Assembly: GCA_021234155.1 (NCBI GenBank)
Contig: JAJEKV010000062.1
Coordinates: forward strand, 2,703,305-2,767,304
Direction of reading: 5' to 3'
Origin: Isoetes taiwanensis
Taxonomy: Eukaryota; Streptophyta; Lycopodiopsida; Isoetales; Isoetaceae
DNA: 64,000 bases
Shown: in pieces, positions 45,170 to 54,410 of the stretch
Position numbering within the stretch: the stretch's first letter is position 1
Layout: each line of letters starts with the position of its first letter
Position numbers and translations under genes: made by a program
Notes under the pieces: generated by a model
What the model saw: only the letters and a program-made list of their open reading frames with translations
Told to the model about the DNA's origin: nothing
The model's database searches: none

Positions 45170-46537
45170 TTGTACCATAAAAATAAGTTGTGTGTGCCGG
45201 AATCATCCGGAGTCAGAAGGTTGATTCTCCATGACACCCACAGCAGCCCAATAGCCGGCCACGCAGGTTTTACGAAAACCTACTTCAAGATAAGAAGTAG
45301 TTACTATTGGCCAGGCATGAAGAAGCAGATAGCAAGGTATATACGCGAGTGTCAGCTATGCCAGCAGACCAAGGCGGAACAACTACGAATTCCAGGAGCA
45401 TTAGAGCCATTGCCAGTACCAAACTCTAAGTGGGAGATAATAAGCATGGACTTCATTACAGGGCTCCCTAGAACCATAAGGGGCAAAGATGCCTTAGTGG
45501 TCGTAGTCGACAAATTGTCGAAGATGGCGCACTTTGTGCCTTGTAGGAGCACCGACACGGCATTAGACACAGCGGTGCTACTCACAAAGGAGATTTTTAG
45601 ACTCCATGGGATGCCAAGAGAAATAATCTTTGATAGAGATTCGAAGTTCATGAGTGCATTCTGGCAGGATCTCTTCAGCACCATCGGGACGAAATTGTCG
45701 ATGAGCACGGCTTATCACCCTCAGACAGATGGGCAGACGGAGCGCACCAATCGGATACTCGAAGATATATTGCGGAATTATGTCTGGAACAAGCAATCAA
45801 AGTGGGATGACTTCATCTACTTGGTTGAGTTTGCATACAATAGCACCAAGCAAGAGTCATCCCAAATGTCGCCGTTTATGATCAACTACGGCTATCAGTG
45901 CTTGACACCAGACACTTGGCACAACCCTGTGTCCAAGGTAGAAGTATCCCAGCAGATGCTCACCGAGATGCAACAATTGGTTGAAGAAGTGCGAGGATAC
46001 CTCCTAGCAGCAAGAAGCCGGCAAAAGAGCATAGCTGATCGGCACCGAACAGTAAGGGAGTTCCAAGTAGGGGACAATGTTTGGCTGAAGATAAAAGTCA
46101 AACAAGCAAAGCTCCGCATCGGCAATTGCAAGAAGCTTGCTCCAAGGTGGGCTGGTCCATTTAAAATTGTCAAAAGAGTAGGTAACCAAGCCTACAAATT
46201 GGACTTACCAGCACACCTCAAGATCCATAGAGTCTTTCACGTAAGTCTCCTAAAGAAACACACTCCTAATCCAGAGGAAGTATTGGAGACACCGAGTTTA
46301 CTGGAATTAACGGACGATCAACTTGAGATTGTTCCTGAGGTTCTTCTCGACCGATCTTATAAGAAGACGAGAAGATCTCAATTTCTCCAGTACCTTGTGA
46401 AATGGACGCACTTACCAGTGGAGGACGCTACGTGGGTACTACAATCAGATCTTGAGAAGCAGTACCCACAATTCATGGAGCAATGCAAGGGTCAGCTCGT
46501 CACCGAAGTAGTCGACTCCGAACCAATGGGTGAGTGA
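45170..46537 (+). CDS. Gypsy integrase with C-terminal chromodomain
   Basis: HHCC zinc finger (HDTHSSPIAGHAGF ... CQLCQQTK), then the core with SMDFITGLP, FDRDSKFMSAFWQDL and GQTERTNRILED supplying D, D and E, then a GPY/F-type module (LAPRWAGPFKIVKRVG; IHRVFHVSLLKKH). The chromodomain near residues 385-440 reads VPEVLLDRSYKK, FLQYLVKWTHLPVEDATWV. In chromoviruses this module directs integration to heterochromatin, and chromodomains bind methylated H3 tails. Part of pol, same frame as RT; separated only by a nonsense codon. Confidence 0.92.
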   Translation: MYHKNKLCVPESSGVRRLILHDTHSSPIAGHAGFTKTYFKIRSSYYWPGMKKQIARYIRECQLCQQTKAEQLRIPGALEPLPVPNSKWEIISMDFITGLPRTIRGKDALVVVVDKLSKMAHFVPCRSTDTALDTAVLLTKEIFRLHGMPREIIFDRDSKFMSAFWQDLFSTIGTKLSMSTAYHPQTDGQTERTNRILEDILRNYVWNKQSKWDDFIYLVEFAYNSTKQESSQMSPFMINYGYQCLTPDTWHNPVSKVEVSQQMLTEMQQLVEEVRGYLLAARSRQKSIADRHRTVREFQVGDNVWLKIKVKQAKLRIGNCKKLAPRWAGPFKIVKRVGNQAYKLDLPAHLKIHRVFHVSLLKKHTPNPEEVLETPSLLELTDDQLEIVPEVLLDRSYKKTRRSQFLQYLVKWTHLPVEDATWVLQSDLEKQYPQFMEQCKGQLVTEVVDSEPMGE

Positions 46538-46775
46538 GGTAAAGTAGGAGTCTACTTCCGATGCCACGGAAGTAGTCAGCTTGAGAGAAGAGGTCATTCA
46601 GGAATGCATTGATAGGAAAAGCACCTTTAGTCCCATATATGTTTTGATAGGAGGAATCTGTCCTTCACGCCCCATATACGGGAAGGACCCCATCCTCCAC
46701 GATGGGCAACTAAAGGTGTAGGCATGAGCGGCATATAGGCAGGATAGGATGCTGTCTTCGGACAGCATCAATCTA
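46538..46775 (+). other. 3' untranslated region of the gypsy element
   Basis: No gene. CTGTCTTCGGACAG (46752-46765) is a small perfect hairpin just upstream of the PPT. Confidence 0.6.
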
Positions 46776-46789
46776 AGGTGGGGAGAATG
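46776..46789 (+). promoter_or_regulatory. Polypurine tract
   Basis: AAGGTGGGGAGAATG directly precedes the 3' LTR (TGACG...). It is the expected plus-strand primer and fixes the LTR start. Confidence 0.8.
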
Positions 46790-48358
46790 TGACGTTCCAG
46801 GATAATATATGGTATGAATACGTATATTATACTGACACGTCGCTAGTACATGTCAACTTAGACGACATGTACACATCGACCATAAAGGGGTAGTACCCTA
46901 GGGTACAACCTTGTGACCCATTATATTGCACATGTTAAGGCCACATGTGAATATAATATCCTTTTGCCATGTGGCAATAGCCCATTGACCAATCAGGGCC
47001 CAGCCCTAAAATCGTGGGGATAAAGGGGCATAAACCCTAAAAGGGAAACCCTTTCAGTTCCCAGCCCCCATAAGTCGGATTGGAGCAGCAGTGGACGTCT
47101 TCTCGCGTGAACAGTAGCAGAGGAACCGGAATTCCTTAGTGGCAGCTCGATCCAAGCCAGCAATCTCGAGATTCAGCAGCATGGACGCCTTCAGAGGAGT
47201 GGGAGCCAGCCAAGAAGCGGGTTAGTGGTTGATCCGATAGTTAGATCCGAGTTTTCAGCCCTCATTCTATAGGATTAGTATTCATTCTTAGCTATAGGCG
47301 ACCCCTACAGCCTAAGAATGATAGACACTAACAAAGGAACCTAACCATGTATGATTAGGTAGATTAGAATAGATATGTTCTATTGTTTCAGTTCTGTTGT
47401 GATGATGTTTTGACATTCTATGCGCCACTCTTGTGTATTGGGAAGGGGGGTAGAGACCCAGACCCCAAGTAGTTGTATGATCATAGTTTTAGCCCATTAA
47501 TTCCCAATTAATGCGGCATGTGCATAAAACCCTTTGGTGGGTGGGTGGCGGAGCTAGACCGGCCGACAAGGGAGGACTTGTCTAATCACGATTGATCCCG
47601 GCGCCGCGGCGGCCGGGGAACAACGTGTGAGCTAGGCCTAATACCACAGCCTTGCATGAGGGCGGGGTATGGGCTCGACACTTCGTGGGGTGATCGTCAT
47701 CTTCCGTGAGTCCAAGTCATATCTGGCAGTGGCTCTCTAGCTTCGCCCGTGATTAGCATGAACCTTCGACGGAGAGAGTGATCTCCTCCCGCCTCATCGG
47801 GGCCCGGGGAGATGCAACCCGGTAGTAGTAGCCTCGTTGGCTATTCACACAGCGGGGCTCACGGTCGGGGCTCAATACTTTTCAGCCTATCTCGCAAAGT
47901 ATGCCTGGAGGGGGCGGATGGAGTGGACTACCCAACGGCCATGTTCCTATGCCGGTAAAATCCATTTGCCATGAATTACATGCGCATTGCTATCACGGAG
48001 ACCCCCAAACCGTCGGTCGATCCCCATGAGTCTGAGCCTGGGTAGGATCTTCTCTATGTCATGTTGATGTCTTGATGTGTGATGCGCCTCTTGTGATATG
48101 GTGGACCACCCTTCGAGGTGGGTATGTTATTATTGCTTGATGTCATGTGCTCATGTTTTGTTTACGCTTCCGTTGCTAGGTCGATCCCGAGGGAGACGGG
48201 ATGAATGACACGTCCATTCTTCCCCGTCGGGTTCTTGGCCACCATCGAGAGCCCCATGTTAGGTGGACGGCCTCACATCAGCGGGCAGATGCTGGTTTGA
48301 GGGATGATCTCCAGTTTGTATACGATCGGGGCATCGTATATGAGCCGGGGCCGTCACA
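46790..48358 (+). repeat. 3' LTR of the gypsy element
   Basis: About 1,569 bp, from TGACGTTCC to CCGTCACA. Partner of 32718-34270. The differences include the leader zone near 47100-47200 and many short indels in the GC-rich middle. Confidence 0.88.
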
Positions 48359-48771
48359 GGCTTTATTCTATCAAATGATTCCCATGCATCCAATTCAACA
48401 TTTCCTTTTCCTTTTTCTAATTCAACCAACCTTTTCCAGATCTTGGCTTTTTCCTCCTCAATTTCGTTCATCCTGCGCTGCATCTCCTCGCTTGTCTTTT
48501 CCATCCCTTCTATCCTCACGTCCATATTGGAGATGGCCACCGTATTACGGTTGGCCGTTTCAGCTAGTGTGTTGAGAGCATCCATACGAGGGATCCTGGA
48601 CTCCAGATGCTTGTCCATCTGATCGAGAAAATCCTGGAGGTCTTGCTGACTTACTGGTATCCTTGCCATTTCTGTTTTCCTTTGCTGGCTAAGACTGCTG
48701 CTTTCCGCCATTGCCCTTGAGTTTTTGCGGAGTGCTGCGAATTGCTGCTGTGCCTGAGAAGCCGCTACCAA
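48359..48771 (-). pseudogene. LINE-C ORF1, N-terminal half
   Basis: Starts MVAASQAQQQFAALRKNSRA and runs through a coiled coil (LDQMDKHLESRIPRMDALNT; RIEGMEKTSEEMQRRMNEIE) to ESFDRIK, where the gypsy 3' LTR begins. The coiled coil fits L1 ORF1. The continuation is at 32189-32717. Confidence 0.7.
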
Positions 48772-49920
48772 ATCTGTGGGGAAGGGTTGGTATCCTTACT
48801 CTGTTGAGTCTATATATTGCGTTACTGATCGGTCCTCTATTTCAAAAATTCTCACCGTTAATCCCATTTTTGAATTCGAATATTGGGATGGCCACCCTTA
48901 ATTATTCCGCCCCCATCATTTATTTTCGTTCTCGTCCCTCGGGTGTTTCTCTATGATGATTTGCTATGAGTGCTCTCCTCCCGCCATGTTATGGGATTCG
49001 GTATTTGTCTTTTATGTCTTGTAGTAGTGTTCCGAGGAGTTAGTTGAAAGGTCACAACTTCTTTGGCCCAGATATTTTGTCCCGCGTCTCAGGGTCATCC
49101 TTTTTCGTTGTATTTTGCTGTTCCTCCCTGTATTTTGAGTGTATAGTGGTCCGGATACCAGTTGGTGGGTTTTTGGCCCCTCGCTATCCTGGTGTACGGC
49201 GGAGGTGGAACCTCTCTGTCCCGTAACTTTTCCGTCCGCTTTATACTCTTTACAGTCTCGCAACATGCTTTTTACGCAACTTTTGCGATTTTTGCGATTT
49301 GTCGAGTTTATAGTGGTCCGGATTTACCAGTTGGTGGGTCTAGCCCTCGCTATCCTGGTGTACGGCGGAGGCTGAGCCTCTCTGTCCCGTATCTTATTCC
49401 GTCCACCTTTTACTTTTTGGATCTTGCGATCCTCTGTTACTCATGATTTGGGATTTCGTGTTGGTACACTTAACCAGTTGGTGGGTCTGGCCCTCGCTAT
49501 ACTGGTGTGCGGCGGAGGTTGAAACTCTCTGGTCCGCAACTTTTCTGTACATTTTCGGCCCGAACATTTACCATGTATCTCTGAATCCCGTTCCCTTTTT
49601 GCCTTTGTCTCGTGCGTGTATATTCACTGTACTGTTCATCTGAGTACTTGTTTGACTTTTCTCTGTTATGTTCTCGTCCCGGGCCATTATTGTCCACCAC
49701 CCTTTTTTTCGTTGTTGTTTTCTCGTTGTGTATTGTCTTGTTAACTTCTGTTTTGGTCCTCCTTGTTGCTTGTAGCCCTATATCTGTTGCATTTCCATGG
49801 CTGCCTCCTGCGTTTTTTCCTGTGTTCCCCATTTGTCTATCAATCTCCTGACTGCTTTTTGCCTGCCTTCACCTATATTGTTTTTTCGTCTAAATGTTGT
49901 TGCTGTTCAATTATCCAAAT
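48772..49920 (-). repeat. LINE-C 5' region with three tandem monomers
   Basis: Units start near 49141, 49309 and 49470 and share CCAGTTGGTGGGT, CCCTCGCTATCCTGGTGT, ACGGCGGAGG and CTCTCTGTCCCG. The steps are about 168 and 155 bp. The array lies upstream of ORF1 with respect to the LINE, like promoter monomers of some L1 families. A 111-codon minus frame (49832-49497) overlaps it and lacks known features. Confidence 0.65.
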
Positions 49921-50509
49921 AAACAAACAAAATGCAAGAACACTTTTGGAAACCGAAAGAACTTCCCGGTGTTCTATTTCATTGTCAAAATAATTTACAG
50001 TGCCTTCTTGCCGGATCCATTTCCCGGTGCAATCACAGCTGAGTAAAAAATTGAGAGTTTTTGCAAATCATAGTAGAGAATATGATGGTGTTAAGATTCT
50101 AGAGCCATATGATCAAAATTGGGCTAGAACTTGGTACTAGGAGTAAGAAAGCTAAGAGCGAAAACTTAAACAAAGCAAAGCGAAACACATAAACAAACTA
50201 AAGCAAGTAAGACAAGGCATATAGCACATAACCACTAGATCACAGAGATATATCAGCAGCAGTCTAGAGCAGGCCGGATCAGGCGACCCCCGTTGTTCGG
50301 TACCACAAGGCCCCCAAAATTGAATCAATATGGCTTTTCGGTATTGATTTATTAGTGAAAACCGAATATTAAAATCAATACGCGTTTGTGGGCCAAAAAG
50401 TTTACAAACCATATCTAGTTATACAATATAGTTCATCAATCCAATTCCATGACGTGATAAACACGTATTATTTTTGTACATGATACTAGAACATGATAAT
50501 AGTAATTGG
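49921..50509. other. Non-coding, nothing recognised
   Basis: Short frames only; 50152-50412 minus has 86 codons without features. Confidence 0.4.
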
Positions 50510-50955
50510 TCATTATAGCAACTTAAAATATATGATATGTACTAATGTTTAATATGTCAAGTTTAGTGGAATGATATTTGATCGCATTTATCTTCCTCAG
50601 TATGTCCACATGGTAATTTTAAGTGTCTATGTTAGCAGCTTAAAATATATGATGTGTACTAATGCCTACTATCTCTAGTTTAGTGGAATGATATTCGATG
50701 ACATTTATCTTCCTTGATATGTGCACGTAGTAGTTTTAGGATGATGATCGATAATGCTTAATTATTGCAAAACCATAATATGGTAAATACAATTGGGTTA
50801 TATTTGCTAATATGACTTGTTTTTGCATGTGCACATGGTAAGTTTTAATGATTGATAGTTGATTATTGTTGTAATACCACAATCTGGTATATGTAGTTGG
50901 TTTAGATTTGCTAATACGACTTATTTTTGCATATATCAAATAATTAGCATGCACA
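50510..50955. repeat. Minisatellite, about 110-120-bp units
   Basis: About four diverged units. AGCTTAAAATATATGAT and TTTAGTGGAATGATATT recur near 50520 and 50635; AATATGGTAAATACAATTGG and AATCTGGTATATGTAGTTGG near 50776 and 50880. [AG]TGTGCACATGGTAAG-like strings mark the unit edges. Confidence 0.7.
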
Positions 50956-52138
50956 GATTAACAATCTGGTCTCGTTTCAAGTATAAAATATTGAATAGTG
51001 TCAAGTTTAGTGATGCTTTTTGCGTGACTGCAATTGACAATGTGGGAATTGAACCCACAGTTTTTACCATGTGTTTTACAATGACTCGGATCAAACACAG
51101 TTCAAACGCCAACTTGCCTTAGAAAGGAGCATACTTAATGCACTGCCAAATGAAAAGGAGCATTACCTACAATAACAACTCTAGAATGAGGCAGATTAGA
51201 ATCACACAAGATAAGGAAGAATAAAGGGGATAAAGTGAAAAGGGAAGTCTACTACTTAGCATTCTAAAATGCAAATAGAAACAAATAAGTAGCAGGGAAT
51301 TGGTAGTCATGCAAAAGAACAACAAGAGTAATCCAAGCTTTATGCAACAAAGTAGGACCTCAAAAGCAAACAAGAAAAACACTGAAAGAACCAAGCATAA
51401 ATTTTAGTAAGTTTCTTCAGACTGAAGAAGCTAAACTCCAGTGTGGCAGCTTCTAAAAATGTAGGAAATAAAGCCACAATACAATTCTATGAGCAAAGAA
51501 ATCTCATTCTATGATTACCTTTGAGTGTTTGTAAGGTAACTTCTCCTTGGCATCTGCAGTACAAAACTATGCTTCAATACCATACAAAGTTAAAAAAAGA
51601 AAGGATCAATAGCACTTAGAAAAAAATTGCATACAAAAAGAAAACTCAATACATCATTCCTTGTTATTTTCACTCTTATATGATGGAGAAACTGGATAAA
51701 TGTAGCATAAAGATATCGTATAGATCAACTAAAAAATCAAGAATTAAATTGCCAGATTCATATATGGCAAATGATGATTTTATCCACACTTCCAACTACA
51801 TCTAGAAAATCTTTCATCCGCATCAAATAGTGGCTCAGTCTATAAGAAAATGGAATCATAACATCAAAAATATAGATTTGTGCACCTTCAATGGCATATG
51901 CATTTTTTGAGAAGCTCCTAATGGCAAATAGTGCTTTGAGAAGATTACTGTTGCTGCAAAAAGTGCCAAACTTCAAACAATGTTTAGCCAAACAACATGC
52001 AAAACATGCATCAAAATGTACCAAAGACCAAACAAATGGGCAGAGCAAGCAGCAAAGAGTAACTTGGAAAGAGGGAGCATAACATCATAAATAAGATTTG
52101 TGCACCTTAATCCCTAATGTAATTTTTGCAAAGCACTT
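50956..52138. other. Non-coding, nothing firmly recognised
   Basis: A T-arm-like string on the minus strand (51037-51058) is discussed under rejected items. Otherwise AT-rich, possibly 3' UTR of the small minus-strand gene. Confidence 0.4.
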
Positions 52139-52541
52139 TTATGTCAAACAGTTTGAATCCATTTCCAGAAGAATACCACTGCAAAGAAAAGGAAGCAGGG
52201 ACTAATAAGAGTTGTAGCAACTAATAATATTATTCTGACTTCCAAATTCAAAACATCTAATTTATAACTTACCTGCTTTCAGCTGAGAAAAGCTGTCTGA
52301 CTTGATTTTCCAATGCCTTTCCTATTGGTCCTGCTGCAGCGGCACTGCTAGAAACGCAAAAAAAAATTCCGCACAAAATCAGAAATCCAATCCAGTTATA
52401 TTCGCTTCGTGCTTCTACAGAGCCTAAAATCAAAACTTACAGATAGATAAGGTCCCTTTTCCTGTAGGACGAACCAAAGCAGCAAACTGGCACTCTAGGT
52501 CGAGCTTTGGCTATGGCAGGCCAAGCTTTATCCAAGAGCAT
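52139..52541 (-). CDS. Small three-exon gene, 71 aa, unrecognised
   Basis: Coding exons at 52541-52441, 52347-52273 and 52178-52139. The borders are canonical: donors GTAAGT at both introns, acceptors TAG and CAG. Both introns are phase 2 and the frame stays open to TAA. The product starts MLLDKAWPAIAKARPRVPVC, contains VCCFGSSYRKRDLIYL, then an Ala-rich turn and GKALENQVRQLFSAES. An in-frame TAA just upstream supports this ATG. A possible 5' exon (about 52885-52722) has a GTGCGG donor. I do not recognise the family; consistent splice phase argues that it is or was real. Confidence 0.5.
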
Positions 52542-52885
52542 AGAAGGGAATTAAATCCGGCACTATAAACCTGTGCTTACGGTGGGAGGAGAAATCACGC
52601 CATAGGAAAGCGGACGCCACCACCAAAGATCTTACCCTGTTAAATATTCACATCCACAGCCGAAGATCCGAATAAGTAGACTAAACAGCATAAAGAGAAA
52701 ACGCAAAGGAGCAAATTCACACCGCACCTTGAACCAAATAGCAGCTCTACAGGCATCGAAAATGTATGGCGAAACTTCTTCGAAGACGCCATAGCAACCG
52801 AACGAAAGCAGGAAGAGCTCTCGGTTGCTCCACCGCCGCTTGAGAGAAAATGAAATAGGTGTTGCTCCATCGCCGCTTCAGAAAA
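52542..52885 (-). other. Likely leader exon and first intron of the small gene
   Basis: A 76-codon frame from 52867 includes MASSKKFRHTFSMPVELLFG up to a donor-like AAG/GTGCGG. Splicing it to the next exon does not keep a frame, so it is more likely 5' UTR. Confidence 0.35.
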
Positions 52886-53533
52886 ATGGAGGGAAAACGA
52901 AGGAGGTAATAGGGTTAGGGCTTGCTGTAATGTAAAGTGATTCTTTGACCATTTTCGAGATATACTTCAAATGTTTGCACACATGGTCAGATATATTGCA
53001 CAAAATGTTTGCACACATGGTGCAATAAGGTGCGATTCTGCAATTTTTATAGTTTGCACACACTTGTGGAGTTTGATTGCAACAATCTCAGCAGTTGTTG
53101 GGTTTCGCTTCAATCTTAATGATCAAAGTTTTAAAACGAGCATCATTTATTCTAAAATTTTGCTAGGTATAGCAGCATTTGCATGCATTCCTAACGCAAA
53201 TGAAAGGTGCTCTTTTAAAGGCAACAAAGATAATTGCATAGACCTTGAAACAAGTGTGATCTTGCACTAAGACTGGATTTCGGATTTTAGAATAAAATAG
53301 AACAATAATTTATTTTTCATGGTTGAGCATTAACATCCATTTAGAACGGAAAAAGTAAACATTGGCTTGACGACCGGTAAGGTCGAGGCTAGGCATATGT
53401 CCAAAGGCATATTGAGGAAAATTCCACCATGCATAATAAGCATGTGCATGCTATTACATTTGCATGGTGCTTACATGTCAGTCATATGGATTCTAGGGGA
53501 GGGTCACCAATATTTCGGATGTTCTACATAGTA
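52886..53533. other. Non-coding, nothing recognised
   Basis: ATGTTTGCACACATGGT occurs twice near 52972 and 53006. No gene. Confidence 0.45.
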
Positions 53534-53871
53534 AGGGTGCTTTCCCATGGACAGAAAGCCTCCAGGTTTCTTGAAGGTCAGGTTTAAACTTCCGGTGTTC
53601 CCATGAAAGCCTCACCTGAGTGGCTCAGGTTCAGAACCTGAGTGGCAAAGTAATCCGAAACGATTTCTTGAAGCTCAGGTTTTGACCTAAGCTCCCTTCC
53701 ATCGGCTCAGATTCTTGCTGCAAGATTTTGCTTTCAGATCTATCGGCTTAGATTCATGGTGCCAAATCTTGAGGTCTGTTGTTCATGGGAACAAAGAAAT
53801 TATGAATCCAGGCATCACATCCAGGTCTATCCAGGTCTGTCCGTTTAGACTGGTTCATGGGAAAGCACCCT
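53534..53871. mobile_element. MITE, 338 bp, 16-bp inverted termini
   Basis: AGGGTGCTTTCCCATG opens the element and its exact complement CATGGGAAAGCACCCT closes it; the pairing continues less well through GACAG and CTGTCC. Internal CCTGAG, CTCAGGTT and AACCTGAG strings form smaller palindromes. No clear target duplication was found. hAT or PIF-like classes are possible. Confidence 0.65.
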
Positions 53872-54377
53872 AAAAGTAAAAAACTGCAGAATCTAGGAGT
53901 TGACTCTATCATTACGTCAACACATCAAAATTACCCAATCCAGCCCTAAAAGTACTCATTTGATCCAACAATGAGATGAATGAGACAAACATGCACTTGG
54001 TAAGAAAACAAGAAAAAGAAAAAGTAATTTAACAAGTAAACAAGTCAATGTACATTACATATATTTATAATAAAATTAAAAAACATGCTCTCAAAATAGT
54101 GCAAAGTTAGATACAATAGTTAATGTAAAAAAATGTGCCCAAAGTCAGTAGTGATTTTAAGGATTCAGACAAGTATATAACAAAAGCAACAACATAAAGC
54201 ATCATAATAGACTACTCAAAAAGTACAGTAAATAAGAATGCGCCAAAAAGCATATCACACTTGCAAAATCGAACGTGGTTTTTTGAACTAGCATAAGAAA
54301 CCTGGGAGCATTAGAACTCTGCTAAAAAGACATATATGACACGGATAACTAATATGTAAAATCATCTTAAATAATAA
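53872..54377. other. Non-coding, nothing recognised
   Basis: AT-rich, no frames of note. Confidence 0.45.
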
Positions 54378-54410
54378 CTAGTTATGGTGCCCGGCGTTGC
54401 CGGGCTTAGT
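54378..54410 (-). mobile_element. Helitron 3' terminus (element extends rightwards)
   Basis: On the minus strand hairpin GCCCGGCAACGCCGGGC (54405-54389), then 7 nt and CTAG (54381-54378), next base T. A candidate 5' end is TCTTATACTAG on the minus strand at about 61283, preceded by A; this would make a 6.9-kb element with captured host pieces. The 5' end is conjecture. Confidence 0.65.

Larger units (their letters stand above)
32718..48358 (+). mobile_element. Ty3/gypsy chromovirus with extra gene block
   Basis: A 15.6-kb element: 5' LTR, PBS, leader with hairpin repeats, H3-like ORF A, ORF B, ORF C, satellite, gag remnant, protease, RT-RNase H, integrase-chromodomain, PPT, 3' LTR. It is inserted head-on into LINE-C, whose halves lie on either side. 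A 1.16-kb retrocopy sits inside it. No direct target duplication is obvious at the edges (TATTCCA on the left, GGCTTTA on the right). The block between PBS and gag (about 7.6 kb) is not standard for chromoviruses and may be captured host sequence or another nested element. Confidence 0.85.

Noticed and set aside
51010-51110. tRNA-like T-arm GTGGGTTCAATTCCCAC on the minus strand
   Set aside because: The B-box-like core is good, but no acceptor stem, anticodon arm or A box pairs with it.
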